From NCBI GenBank assembly GCA_916048095.2, contig OU696571.1:8258501-8322500 (forward strand): a DNA stretch of 64,000 bases, given 5' to 3'. Under the pieces are notes generated by a model. It was not told the origin of the DNA. It worked only from the letters and a program-made list of their open reading frames with translations, and made no database searches. Positions 8,245-19,438 of the stretch are shown here, piece after piece (position 1 is the first letter of the stretch; every line of letters begins with the position of its first letter). Source of the DNA: Sacculina carcini. Taxonomy: Eukaryota > Arthropoda > Thecostraca > Sacculinidae. The translations under genes were made by a program, and so were the position numbers.

Positions 8245-9475
8245 CATGGTTTGATAACCGTTTTTTATGCTTAAATCTGAAACTGTCTTAAAAAAACAAC
8301 AGGTGGCATAATTTATTCTTACTTTTTACATATTACCTTTTTCCTACCAGAAATTAACTACGTTGATTATAATAAGTTTCATCATTTGATTCAGCAGATC
8401 AATTATTTGCAAATATAAAAGTACAAGCACTGCATATTTGTACACAGATACTACAAATATACACACAAACTTAGTGTCCCTAATGAGACTACGAATAAAA
8501 ACGGGTCGCATAAATCAGAGTGGCAATCCTGACCAGAAAAACAGGCAATATTTTCGTGTAGGAAAAAAAACACTGAGGAGATATATTTAATGTACAAAAA
8601 GGTATTTGAACACAAATAACTACATCAAAGAAACCATCATCCATAAAACCAGTTCTAAAAACAGGTTACAAATAAAAAAAACAATAAAATTAGTTCAACA
8701 ACTTGATCTGCCGCCAATTTTTTCCTAAATCTCTACATCTACGAAAACCATTTAAAAAAATGATTTAAAAAATATGCATTAAAAACAGTATAAATCAAGT
8801 GGTTTAACCAACCGCTTATACGTACCGGCAGGCTACTTACTATACAAAAGCTATTTGAACGTACATCAATCAAATTATATTACATAGATACTGTTTTAGA
8901 AAACATTGCTTCATTAAAAAAGTGTTAGTTTAGAACAACGTTTTTTGAAAAAAAAGAGTTGTCCAGCCAATTAACTTGTCTTGTTCTGCTGTCAACATTT
9001 TCTGAATCTGTACATTAATAAACCGAATTTAAAACCAATTTGAAAAACATTATTCCAACAACACGAAACACAAGATCAACAACAAGAAAAAACACCTGAT
9101 TACTCAATGAATTTGTTTTGTTCTGCTGACAAATTATTTCAAATATCCACATCATTAAAACCATCTTTAAAAACATGGGTTCTCCAATGAAAAAATCCTA
9201 AATTACCGGACCCGGATGCACATTCAAACAGTCTTTTGAGGTATTTATTGATAAATATTTTTGTTTTTTTATATTATTATCAAATTTACTTTGAAATGAG
9301 ACACGCAAAGATGTACAAAACGTCAATAAACTCGTTTCTATGTACTAACCGCAACCAAAAAAGACGTTTTTTTGCATCAATAGGAGGACACCGTCTCAAT
9401 CTATCGAGTAAAGCCAGCTGCGATTGAAGACGGTAAGTAGTAAGAAATTTTATTATCCATGATTATGATTGTTGG
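8245..9475. other. AT-rich intergenic remnant, no gene recognised
   Basis: About 1.2 kb of AT-rich sequence with many A/T homopolymers and words such as AAAACCATTTAAA and GGTTTAACC. It recalls the interior of the hAT MITE at 26,741-27,767 and may be a decayed hAT body, but I cannot show a coding region or a left terminus. Confidence 0.5.
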
Positions 9476-9562
9476 GGGGGCTTAGGGGGAGGCTTGGCAT
9501 TTTTCTGGGGGTCTCCAGCCCCCCCCCCCCCCCCCCAAGCCTCCCCCTTGGCGCCACCACTG
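9476..9562 (-). repeat. hAT-like terminus with G/C homopolymer and 13-bp inverted repeat
   Basis: On the minus strand it starts CAGTGGTGGCGCCAAGG, the type of end seen in many hAT elements, then runs into a long G tract. GGGGGAGGCTTGG near 9,486 and CCAAGCCTCCCCC near 9,534 are perfect inverse copies and could form a hairpin. It interrupts a LINE endonuclease at 9,563. The opposite end is not identified. Confidence 0.45.
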
Positions 9563-10097
9563 GTTACAAACATGTAAGCTGTAATCGTCTAGTAATTTGA
9601 ATAACTTGATACATTCACCTTCTTCGCTGAGAAAACAACAGTTAAATTCCACACCAATAACAATCTTGTCATAGGCAAATCGACATATCATATGTTGAAT
9701 ATCCAGTTCTAAATTATCCAAGTCTGCGTCTACTTGTTTATTTGTGTACACAGGCGGTCTATAAGCACTTTTAAAAATGATAGTATTCCGTTTTGTAGTT
9801 ACAATTCTGACCCACATATTCTATAGATTGTTCTGCATTTGTGCGTTGCATGTTTTAAATATCTCATATTTATATTGGTTTCCCAACAGTACCGCTACGC
9901 CTCCGTAGCCAGTAGGTTGAGTTGATGTCGCAGGTCTATCGCGTCTTATAAGAGTATATCCCGATACAGTGAGAATACGATTAGGCGTTTTAGGTTTCAA
10001 CCACGTTTCGTTTAATAACATAGTGTCACAATTATGAACGGATTCGAGGTCAAATCTTATGGCAGGCAACTTACCAATCAGTGCATGTACATTAAGT
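9563..10097 (-). pseudogene. LINE ORF2 endonuclease (EEP) domain, truncated
   Basis: Reads LNVHALIGKL (conserved Asn), then LLNETWLKP (catalytic Glu), GGVAVLL, one in-frame stop near 9,818-9,820, then KSAYRPP and KIVIGVEFN. In the last motif the family usually has GDFN, so the catalytic Asp is probably lost. The frame ends in the hAT-like terminus. This domain nicks target DNA in LINE integration. Confidence 0.75.
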
Positions 10098-10237
10098 TAA
10101 ATACAGGTGAAAAATGCAGACTGCTCCAAATCGTTCGAATCACTGGGCAATTGGGTATTCACTGGGCAAGAGGGTACATTGTCGCTTAGACACAGGTACA
10201 TTCGGTTTTTGTCGTTCTTTTGTGGAGGTGCCCGCCA

Positions 10238-11157
10238 ACGTCAAAAAAGGCACCCATGTGGCCAGATGACCGGGTTCATGAAGACAGAAGGGTCTCGACA
10301 CCAGCTCGACACACGGAAGCTGCTGTAGGAGGAGTGCTTCGTGTCCAACTTTTCGGCCTCAATTGTATCGGGCCCGACATCTAATGCCTGTGCTAGGTGA
10401 CCAATTACGCCACAGGCAGAAACATCACTGTGAAATCGTGTCGCAAATATGTTCGCATGGAAGATATGCGGTACAGTTCGAAGTGTTGTCGCTGTTGCCT
10501 CTCCAGTGTTCATTTTTTTATCGGCCTCGTTCTTCTGTTGAGTCGGTTGTCAGTTTTGCGTTGGTCGCTGAACTCGCTACATTCATCAGAGAGTGACTGC
10601 TTTCGATCTTTTGCAATGTGTGTGGCTATCTTAGCGCCATTCCGTCCATTTTTCCGCTTGACTACCTCAATCCATGAAGCAGTGGTCTTTTGTTTCGTCA
10701 TGTCACGAACAGTAGCATCATCTTCAGGGCCCTGCTGGGTGGCGTGCTCAGGAATCGTTACTATATGGTCATCGTCAGGCTTGGTCTTCACGACATGCTT
10801 TGAAATCACTACGGGCTGGGTACCGTCAGACTTGGATTCCAAGTTAGAAGTAGTTGCCACCTTAGATTCCACGGTGGCAATCTTCGATTGAATTACCCGA
10901 ACCATTTCGTCTGCTTTGACTGTCATTTGTTGCAAATCCTTTTTGATGTCATGAAGATCTTCCACGAGGTGTTTCATATATTTCACTTTATCAAAAAATA
11001 CATCACATATATATCTCACCTGTGATATGTTTTCTGACTTGATTCCACGCATGAATATGCACTTTGTGTGTGCCTTGTGTGAGCACAGACAACATCCTAC
11101 CAATTGGTAGGTATCGCCCGTGCTCGTTTCGCACTTGTAATAATACATGAACAACAC
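10238..11157 (-). pseudogene. LINE ORF1 protein: zinc finger, coiled coil, C-terminal RNA-binding-like domain
   Basis: The N-terminus has a Cys/His cluster (LVGCCLCSHKAHTKC) like a PHD-type finger, followed by a charged helical segment (HLVEDLHDIKKDLQQM) likely to form a coiled coil. At about 10,510 the frame shifts at a run of seven A; the other frame continues with KLDTKHSSYSSFRV and MNPVIWPHG, matching the C-terminal block of CR1/L2-type ORF1 proteins. The homopolymer shift could be mutation or sequencing error. Confidence 0.65.
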
Positions 11158-11439
11158 AAGAGCACTTCGTCACTCAACCACAGTCACAGTCACGCGCGAG
11201 TGTGTGTGTGTATGTGTGTGTTATATACCTGCACCCAGAGCAGTGAATGTGCAATTATGTAATCGCACAAGCAGTGTATACTAATCACCGATTGAATCCG
11301 GACATTTCAAACATCTGCGTTGATATTACTAAGGTATTACATCTGAACAATTATTGACAAGTCTCTCCTTTCTAGTTGACACAAATTGAAATGTAGGGCA
11401 ACAACATTTTCCCATACAACACAGGAGCCCCCCTCCAGT

Positions 11440-11781
11440 TCAAGGAGAAAAACGGACTGAGGGGCGGACTACACGGCCGGAACGTATGATTTGCGTACGC
11501 AGAACCGGGAATCTTGATGTGGAGCAGATTGATGTCGCAGGTGTCGAATTGAGCAGGTGTTGCACTGCTGCTGCGATGCTGAGCGTGCTGCTGCGTTGTT
11601 GCACGTGTTGCTGCGTTGTTGCTCGTGTTGCTGCGTTGTTGAACGTGCTGCTGCGTTGTTGCGCGTGCTGCTGCGTTGTTGCGCTTGTTGCTGCGTTGTT
11701 GCGCGTGTTGCTGCGTTGTTGCGCTTGTTGCTGCGTTGTTGCGCGTGTTGCTACGCTGTCACGCGTGTTGCTGTGTTGCAA
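11440..11781 (-). pseudogene. E4 pol C-terminal tail with Gln/Ala/Thr repeats
   Basis: The frame consists of repeated ATTQQHAQQRS-like units, then RSGRVVRPSVRFSP and stop. E6 pol ends with a similar RTRSVKAVKPPVRFSP. The repeat part is encoded by the 20-bp minisatellite; a period of 20 is not a multiple of three, so the frame is open by composition. No catalytic domain remains. Confidence 0.6.
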
Positions 11782-11810
11782 AGCGTGTTGCTGCTGAGTT
11801 GTTGCGCGTT
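11571..11810 (+). repeat. 20-bp minisatellite, about 12 copies
   Basis: Unit close to TTGCTGCGTTGTTGCGCGTG; copies are in exact 20-bp register over 11,600-11,740 and degrade after 11,750. Changes are mostly in the GCGCGT part. Long Cys/Val-rich plus-strand frames here are artefacts of the repeat. Confidence 0.88.
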
Positions 11811-11902
11811 ATACCGCACTGCAGCACGAAGCCAAGTGAATTTGCAACAATAGCGTCGACCTCGTGCTGCACATTCGGTGGCAAACTCGGAGGTGTATGC
11901 AA

Positions 11903-12038
11903 ATCACGTCGGGTGATGCGCGTTGAGCGTGATGTTGCTTCCATCTGTAACCGATGAGCTGAATGAAGTGATCACGTCGGGTGATGCGCGTTGAGAGTGA
12001 TGTTGCTCCCACCTGTAACCGATGAGCTGAATGAAGTG
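11903..12038 (+). repeat. 68-bp tandem duplication
   Basis: ATCACGTCGGGTGATGCG begins at 11,903 and again at 11,971, with ATCAAGTCGGGG starting a third partial unit at 12,039. It lies just inside the E4 PBS, in what would be leader/gag. Confidence 0.85.
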
Positions 12039-12043
12039 ATCAA

Positions 12044-12056
12044 GTCGGGGTCACCA
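12044..12056 (-). promoter_or_regulatory. E4 primer-binding site, tRNA-Trp type
   Basis: The minus strand reads TGGTGACCCCGAC, the complement of the tRNA-Trp 3' end as I recall it (GTCGGGGTCACCA). CsRn1-family elements are known to use tRNA-Trp. The putative LTR end TGTTGTGATCC lies at 12,060 on the plus strand. Confidence 0.6.
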
Positions 12057-12060
12057 CTTT

Positions 12061-12874
12061 GTTGTGATCCCTATGGGTCTGGCGAACGACACAATGGGGG
12101 ACGACAACACAATATACTTACAAGAGATCACTACATTCACAGTCTGGTTAATTACAGTGGCGGAATCAAAACACAAGAAATGGACTGAAACCTGCGAACA
12201 ACGATATCGGTACAGTGATGCACAACAAGATGGATGATCGCACGAATGGGCGAACGCAAACGCGAGCAGCAGGGTAAGCAGCAGGGCGAGACAACAGCTG
12301 GGTGGACTCTGTTGTCTGTCTGCCAGGGAAGAGTGTGTGTGACGGCGTTATATACAGCGCTGTGTGTGGTTGGGAATGTGTGTGTATGTGCGTATGTCAT
12401 CGCCGGTGGTGTTCTGGGACACATATGGTCTAGGCACACGGATGTCGACCAGATGTTGCCCTCGATGGCTGCTTCGTTCCTGGGTGAAGTTGAGGCCAGG
12501 TGGAGTGGGTGCGCGCTGCCTGGCGTTTGGATTGGTGCGCGCTAACAGGTGTTTTGGCTTGGTGTATGTCCGTGTGCAGAGGACATTCACCTCAGGGACG
12601 CGTATCGCTGAAGCACTGGTGGGGTGTGTGTTTGTGGTGTATGGGCAAATGTTGTTCCCCTACATTTGCGCAGACGCCACAGGAGTGTATCATATCAAGC
12701 TGCACGTTGCCTGAAAATTTGTACGTGTGTGTGTGTATGTGAGGCAGCATATGTACTAGTGCGTATGTGTGTATAGTAATAGTAATAGTAATGTATTGCC
12801 ACAGCAAGCACAATAAAAGTAATAGTAATGTATTGCCACAGCAAGCACAATAAAAGTAATATTAATAAAGCGCA
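12061..12874. other. Non-coding stretch, possible decayed LTR; 37-bp duplication near its end
   Basis: No gene recognised. The start may be the E4 5' LTR. TGTATGGGCAAATGTTGTTCC near 12,638 resembles the sequence after the E4 polypurine tract but in the opposite orientation. At about 12,785-12,858 a 37-bp unit (ATGTATTGCCACAGCAAGC...) is duplicated. E2 inserted right after it. Confidence 0.5.
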
Positions 12875-13235
12875 TGTTGTGTGCAGCCCGGGTTTGTGGA
12901 CCTGAGCGCGCGCGTGTGCGCGTTTGCGGTTGTTTCAAGGTGATGGTAGTGTTACCGACGCGAGGACAAAGCGAGTAGGTGTGCGTGCGGGTGTATTTTT
13001 GGGAGTGCCGCTTGAAGCGTTGTTGCGCGTGTTGGTCGTGCTGCCATAGCGAGTGTTGACTTCGTGCGTTGAGTATTGAGGAGACGCGGTGTGAGATATG
13101 TTGTAGTTTCTCACTGAGTGCATTGTGATACATATTTGTGCATTGTGATACTAGTGTGTGTTCTGTGTTATGGTGTGTGTGCTTGCGTGCTTGTGCGAGT
13201 ACACGAACATTTTTTCCTTTGCATTTGACCTTACA
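12875..13235 (+). repeat. E2 5' LTR
   Basis: TGTTGTGTGCAG...GACCTTACA, with canonical TG/CA ends, preceded by GCGCA. Confidence 0.92.
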
Positions 13236-13247
13236 AGCTATTTCGGC
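13236..13247 (+). promoter_or_regulatory. E2 putative primer-binding site, perfect complement of tRNA-Phe nucleotides 1-12
   Basis: AGCTATTTCGGC starts at the first base after the LTR. It equals the reverse complement of the 5' end of tRNA-Phe as recalled, 12 of 12. The match ends at the LTR boundary; the next LTR bases (ACA) do not continue it. Confidence 0.55.
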
Positions 13248-13252
13248 TCAAC

Positions 13253-13726
13253 ATGAATCCCAATGTAAAGATGTTTGGCGACGAGCGACATGATCAGCCA
13301 CTTGACGTCCACGTCATGCCTGAGTACGACGGGACAGGTGACATCGTGGAGTGGTGGTCGCGGTGTAATCTGCTGTGCCAGCTGCGAGGAGTTCCTGTGA
13401 TATCGGTGGTGCCTCAGCGACTAACTGGTGGGGCCTTTTCTGTGTGGTCGGAAATGCCGCCTGTACAAAGGGGCAATGCTGACGCCCAACGCTGACGCGA
13501 CCAACGAACTCCACAAAAGTTCACCGTGGGCTGTACAGCTGCAGCCACCGGACGAAAAGAGGAACGTGTCCCAGTTTCTTCGCCTGGGTCACAACATCGT
13601 GGAAGGCAGAATCGGTAAATTTGTTGGAACTGTGGGTTAAAAGGACATTTTGCCAGATCGTGTCCCAAGCGGGGAAACGCCAAAGGGAGCGGTGCGTCAG
13701 CGCCAGCGTCCGCTCCCGGTCATTAA
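13253..13726 (+). pseudogene. E2 gag, internally deleted
   Basis: Starts at ATG after the PBS (MNPNVKMFGDERHD). The N-terminal part (PEYDGTGDIVEWW) matches E3 gag. After VWSEMPP the sequence jumps, with stops at 13,493 and about 13,615, to one remaining CCHC knuckle, CWNCGLKGHFARSC, then ends at TAA 13,724. About 100 codons shorter than E1 gag, which has two knuckles. Confidence 0.75.
13672..13678 (+). promoter_or_regulatory. E2 -1 frameshift slippery site G GGA AAC
   Basis: Codons AAG CGG GGA AAC follow the zinc knuckle; pol is in the -1 frame. Same heptamer and register as E1 and E3. Confidence 0.6.
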
Positions 13727-16700
13727 TCTGTGATGGCGCCCTCCCAGTTGTCATGCTGACTATTGACCTGAGGCTGTGTCGATGCCTAGTGGATACAGGG
13801 TGCACCGACACGCTGGTCCGTAGATCTTGGTGTCGCGGCTCTAAGGCTGGATGTGTCAGCCTTGTCACATTGGGTGTCGGCAGTATGACATGCAGAGGGA
13901 CCACCACTGTCAGTGTGAGTACCAGCGACGGTGCCGCAGTTCAGCTGGAAATGTTCGTGGCGGACCAACTTTTGCTGGATGTTGACGTGATATTGGGGAT
14001 GACCGGCATTTCAGCTCTGGGAGGAGTCAGCCTGTCTGCGGAGGGTAGCGTCACACTGGGCGGAGAGCACGTGTGTGCAGCGCGCGGGAAGCTATCGGGC
14101 GCCGATTGGAAGAAAACGGCTTTTGTTATCGCTGCTAGGGATGCTGGTGCACAAAATGAATCTTTTCTTGGGCCTATGTCAGACATAGAAACTGCAGATT
14201 ATACGGTGCATTTTGATCACGTTAAGCCGACATGGACAATGAGCTGGAAATGGGCAGGCGGCGCTTCACTGGCGGTCCTTCAAAACTCAACATCTTTGTA
14301 CGGAATGCGGGCTTCCGTTCGCCACAAATTCAACAGTGAGTTGAAGACATGGATTGGTCGAAAGTTGTTGGTTCCGTATGACAAGCGAGCTTACGGTGAG
14401 CCTTGCGGGCTAGTGCCCTTAATGGCCTTAGAACAGCGTGATCAAACGCGTGTGCTCGTTCGACTTCCGTACTCGATTTCCGCGAGCTGAACAGCTACTT
14501 GCCTCCTCATACTGCAGAAGCTGTAGTGTATGCCAAACAATTGAGGAAGTGGAGGCGGCAGGGAGACAATGTGGCTGTTGTTGATTTAAAGAGCGCCTAC
14601 CTGCAAGTGCATGTGGCTTCCAATCTATGGCCGTATCAGACCGTGCGCGTGAACAATCGTCTATATTGTCTGACTAGACTGGGGTTCGGTCTCAGTGTTA
14701 CCCCGTTGGTGACGAATTCGATTATGCGCACAGTGCTGGACCAGGATCCGGTAATTTGTAGCGCTGTGCTGCCATACGTCGACTACCTGTTGGTTAACGA
14801 AGAACGAGTCAGCGCTGAGAGTGTAGTCGCCCACTTCCGTCGCTATGGTTTTGAATGCAAGTCGCCTGAGAGGGTGGTCGATGAAGCTAGACTCCTCGGA
14901 TTGCGTGTTAAATTGTGTGAAGGCACACTTCAGTGGCAGCGTGATACGACCATCGCGGCGCGTCCCACCAGACTCACTCGGCGCGCTTCGTTTTCGTGGT
15001 GCGGTCGGTTTATCGCGCACGTGCCTGCTTGTGGTTGGCTGCGTCTGGCTGCGGCGCGGCTGAAAAGAAGAGCCAACTCGGTTTCGTCTGGTTGGGACGA
15101 CGTTATACAGGACGATGCGCTCACTGCTCAGTTGGCCTGGGTTCACTCACGAGTGTCATATGACGATCTGCCCATGGTGTGTGGTCAGTCGGCGGCAACA
15201 GAGTTACTGTTTGGACTGATGCGAGCTCGTTGGCCACCGGTGTGGTTCTTGAGTCAACAGAAGGTGCAGTGATTGAGATGTGAGCTGGCTGCGTCAGGAT
15301 GAATCGGCACACATCAACATGGCTGAGCTCGACGCGATGGTACGAGGACTCAATATGGCCATTGCGTGGAAGTTTGACACCATTGAATTGAAGACTCATT
15401 CAGCCACTGTTCATGGCTGGATAACTGACGCGCTGGACGGAAAGGCTCGCTTGCGCACTAAAGCACATGGCCAGATGCTCATTTGACGTCGTGTTGACCT
15501 GATATGTCAGCTGAAACGCGAGCTGTCGCTGAATTTGACAGTTGCCCTGGTGCGTTCAGACAATGATAAAGCGGATCAGCTGACGAGGATTCCAAAAAGT
15601 TGGTTACACGACAGACGCTGTGATGACCGTTTGAATGGTGCAGCTGGGGTGCATGACGACCGTGACGCTGATGACGCCATTGTACGCATTCATGTGGAGG
15701 CAGGACATCCTGGAGTGCGCCGGACGCTGCATTTCGTAAAAAGTCATCGACTGAACGTTACGAGACGACAAGTTCAACGGATGGTATCCTCCTGTCAGAT
15801 ATGCCGGTCAATCGATCCGGCCCCCGTGAAATGGCGGCGCGGAGACTTGAGTGTGCCAAGAATATGGGAACGTGTAGCCATGGATTTCACGCATCACAAC
15901 GGGCATGTCTATTTGACACTCATCGACTGTGGTCCGTCGAGGTTTGTATTGTGGCGCCAAGTACCTGCAGAGACAGCGCAGCATCTAACGCGTGAACTCG
16001 AGTCGGTGTTTTTTGAGCGCGGTGTGCCCCCGGAGATTGTATCAGATAATGGTACTGCTTTTCGTAGCCGAGAGTTCCTCTCCTTTTCCGCCAAATGGGG
16101 CGTCAGACTCAGATTCCGATGTGCCTATGTGCCGTCTGGGAGCGTCATTGTGGAACGTTGTCACCGAAGCGTGAAAACCATTTCTGCCCGAAAGCAATGC
16201 TCTGTGCTCGAGGCTGTGTATCTCCACAACATAACCCCTAGAGACGACGTCACGCCTGCTACAGCTCCAGCTAACGCCATTTACCAATACTTCATGCGTG
16301 TCAGGAGCATCGGTCGGGAGAAAGAGCTGGACGCACCTGATATTGCTTGTCGCTTCCAGGTTGGCGATCGCGTATGGGTGAAACCCCCCGGAGCGTGCGG
16401 CACGAGTCGGTGTTTCTGTGGCAGAGTGAGCGCTATAATCTCAGAACAGGCTGTAGATGTCGACGGTGTTACTCGGCACTTGCGCGACCTGAGAATCAGG
16501 AATCGTCAAAGTGAGGCGCAAGGGACCACTGATGCAGGCGCGCAGGATCCGCAGCAGCGCTCAATGGAGACTGACAACGAGGCCCCCATGTTTGTGTCCG
16601 TCGCACCTCTGATAGAAGATGAAGAATTTACTACTCCAACCGAGTCAGCGACGCCGGTGAATGAACGCCGCATCGCCCCGGATGTTGATGCGCTACCTCG

Positions 16701-16755
16701 GAGATCCTCCCTTGAACGCAGACCACCCCCGTGGCATCGGGATTATGATTTTTGA
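13679..16755 (+). pseudogene. E2 pol (PR-RT-RH-INT), inactivated
   Basis: Protease CLVDTGCTDTL; RT with VDLKSAYLQV, CLTRLGFGL and PYVDYLLV, where the second catalytic Asp of YxDD is Tyr; connection SWCGRFIAHVPACGWLRL; RNase H region frameshifted near 15,200 and interrupted by TGA at 15,484-15,486; integrase HVEAGHPG and CQIC, with DDE residues in AMDFTHH, SDNGTAF and VERCHRS intact, to the stop at 16,753. Comparison with E1 places the frameshifts near 14,460 and 15,200. It could not reverse transcribe. Confidence 0.85.
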
Positions 16756-16769
16756 TAATCAGGAGGCGG
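16754..16769 (+). promoter_or_regulatory. E2 polypurine tract
   Basis: GATAATCAGGAGGCGG directly before the 3' LTR; related to the E1 and E3 tracts. Confidence 0.65.
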
Positions 16770-17154
16770 TGTTGTGTGCAGCCCGGGTTTGTGGACCTGA
16801 GCGCGCGCGTGCACGCGTTTGCGGTTGTGCCAAAGTCATGGTGGCGGTCATGGTCAAGGTCATGGTAGTGTTACCGACGCGAGGACAAAGCGAATAGGTG
16901 GGCGTGCGGGTGTATTTTTGGGAGTGCCGCTTGGGACGCTGTTGCGCGTGTTGGTCGTGCTGTCACAGCGAGTGTTGACTTCGTGCGTTGAGTATTGAGG
17001 AGACGTGGTGTGAGATATGTTGTAGTTTCTCACTGAGTGCATTGTGATACATATTTGTGCATTGTGATATTAGTGTGTGTTCTGTGTTCTGGTTTGTGTG
17101 CTTGTGTGTTTGTGCGAGTACACGAACATTTTAACCTTTGCATTTGACCTAACA
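16770..17154 (+). repeat. E2 3' LTR
   Basis: TGTTGTGTGCAG...GACCTAACA followed by GCGCA. The 24-bp insertion relative to the 5' LTR looks like local duplication of TCATGGT-type words. Confidence 0.92.
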
Positions 17155-17159
17155 GCGCA

Positions 17160-17510
17160 ATAGCATAGTCTGTGAAGCCAGTTTTTTGACTTCTCAACAG
17201 AAAAAAACGTTATGCAAAAAACTTAGCAAAAAACCTTCAAACTAATTAAACTTGATAACTTATAATATATACAAATACAACATGACAACAATACGAGACA
17301 TACAACCATTAACAAAAACAAGGCATACAACCGTTAACAACAATTAGAGACGTCACAATCACAAATTGCAGGACACAACAGCACAGTGTGAGTTCTCAAC
17401 ACCGAGTGCAAATGCAATGGCTATCAAACAGAACATGAGAACATGTCAACACACAATGAGCGTAGACGAACACGACTACGAGAGCAATTGCATTTAGTAT
17501 GAACATAATT
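17160..17510. other. AT-rich spacer, no gene recognised
   Basis: Contains short near-repeats such as GACATACAACC/GGCATACAACCGTTAACAA (17,295-17,345). Nothing coding can be supported. Confidence 0.4.
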
Positions 17511-17800
17511 AATATTGGTTAACAAGAAAATGTTTTCGTATCTGCTTTTTGAACCGATGCGGATTGCTACAATTCACTAGAGCTTATATTTCAGTAGGCA
17601 AGCAGTTGAACAATTCCGGTCCGTAACTCACCACACTCATTTTTAACAGTGTGGTCCCAAACTTCGGTAAAGACAAGTTCAAGTTACGTCCTATAAATTT
17701 GTATATAAGGAGGATTGTGAAGTACTTATGGATTGATGAGAACTTGGGAATGTCTTTGTTCCTGAATTATAAGAAATTACCATCGCTGTATCGCTATGGC
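17511..17800 (-). pseudogene. LINE ORF2 C-terminal fragment
   Basis: On the minus strand: IPKFSSIHKYF, LIYKFIGRNLNLS, FGTTLLKM, YGPELFNCLPTEI, then a stop, then HRFKKQIRKHFLVNQY and stop. The pattern G..lWN.LP..i....FKk.lk resembles the C-terminus of many non-LTR reverse transcriptases. The 5' part is missing. Confidence 0.5.
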
Positions 17801-17891
17801 ATTCATTGTACAAACTGAGTGCACTTCTGCACCTCGCGCATTCCTCAATTTGGTCAGTTCGTGTTTGGTTTGAAATTCGCGTCGAGCAAGA

Positions 17892-18700
<809 letters not shown>

Positions 18701-18709
18701 GTGTCATCA

Positions 18710-19438
18710 TGAATTTCGATATTTCTTCTGGGGAGCTCCAGTCAAATCAATTTTCGAGGGAAACAAATTGTGTCTATCGTCGGTAAAAGCAAGAATGACA
18801 CCAAAGACCTAGTGAGGAAGAGGGGCAGTAAACGTCGGTCTATCTCTCTCAAGCTGAAGAAGCTCTAGGAGGCTCAGGATGAGGATTGTCCCAATGTTCA
18901 CTTCATTGTGGGGCAATTATTAGAAGTGGATAAGTTTTTTCCGGACATTCAATCTATAGATGAGGAATTGATCCAAGTGTGTGAGAACAACTCGATATAT
19001 GCTGTCAGTGAGTCCTTTTTGGAAAAACATGAGGAGGAAAATGGGACCTATATATTATCAATTAAGCCAGAAATTGGAATGTTGAGGAGGAAGCTTGTCA
19101 CTGCGTCAGACAGAACCAAGTCGATCCGTGTAGAGGGGACAGCTCCTACCAGGACTCACGTCAATGGGCCCCACATTGATTGCAGTACCTTCGATGGCTC
19201 ACAAGATTTTGAGTCGTATTTTTCGATATTTGACAATGTAGTTGGGGATCGCAATGATTTGTCTGAGTCGATCAAACTGACCTACTTGAAATCGTATTTG
19301 AGGGGACACGCCGCAAAAGTGGTTCAACATCTATCCATTCAGAATCAAAACTACACCGTGGCTCGTGAATTGCTAAAAAATGAATTCTATGACGAAAATT
19401 TAATTAAGGGCAACTTGTTTGAAAAGTTTTTGACTATG
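18710..19438 (+). pseudogene. BEL/Pao gag, first part (split by E3)
   Basis: Starts near ATG 18,710 (MNFDISSGELQ), with early stops, then a long open stretch from 18,908. Core motif CSTFDGSQDFESYFSIFDN, then LTYLKSYLRGHAAKVVQ and YTVARELLKNEF, matching the BEL/Pao gag pattern (F.G...eW..F...F; K..YL...L.G.A...i.....Y..a...L...F). It stops at CTATG, where E3 inserted; it resumes at 28,125. Confidence 0.75.

Larger units (their letters stand above)
9563..11300 (-). mobile_element. Minus-strand LINE (CR1/L2/Jockey-type), 5' half only
   Basis: ORF1 (11,157 to about 10,238) is followed by an ORF2 that starts with an AP-type endonuclease. It is cut at 9,562 by a hAT-like end, so RT is missing. The 5' limit is uncertain; 11,158-11,409 holds no gene and may be 5' UTR. 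Confidence 0.75.
11410..12060 (-). mobile_element. E4: deleted CsRn1-like (Ty3) remnant
   Basis: On the minus strand a tRNA-Trp-type PBS (TGGTGACCCCGAC) at 12,044-12,056 lies only about 0.6 kb from a pol C-terminus ending VRFSP and a polypurine tract (GGAGGGGGG) near 11,430. Nearly all of gag-pol is therefore gone. I could not match a 5' LTR and a 3' LTR, so the outer limits are uncertain. Confidence 0.6.
12875..17154 (+). mobile_element. E2: LTR retrotransposon of the E1 lineage, broken
   Basis: Bounded by the 5-bp target duplication GCGCA (12,870-12,874 and 17,155-17,159). LTRs are 361 and 385 bp; the 3' copy has about 24 extra bp (TCATGGTGGCGGTCATGG). Gag has an internal deletion; pol has frameshifts near 14,460 and 15,200, a TGA at 15,484 and an RT active-site change. 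Not autonomous. Confidence 0.93.

Noticed and set aside
11486-11957. Cys/Leu/Val-rich plus-strand frames (RVAALLRVLLRCC-like)
   Set aside because: Produced by the 20-bp minisatellite; no homology and three frames are open at once.
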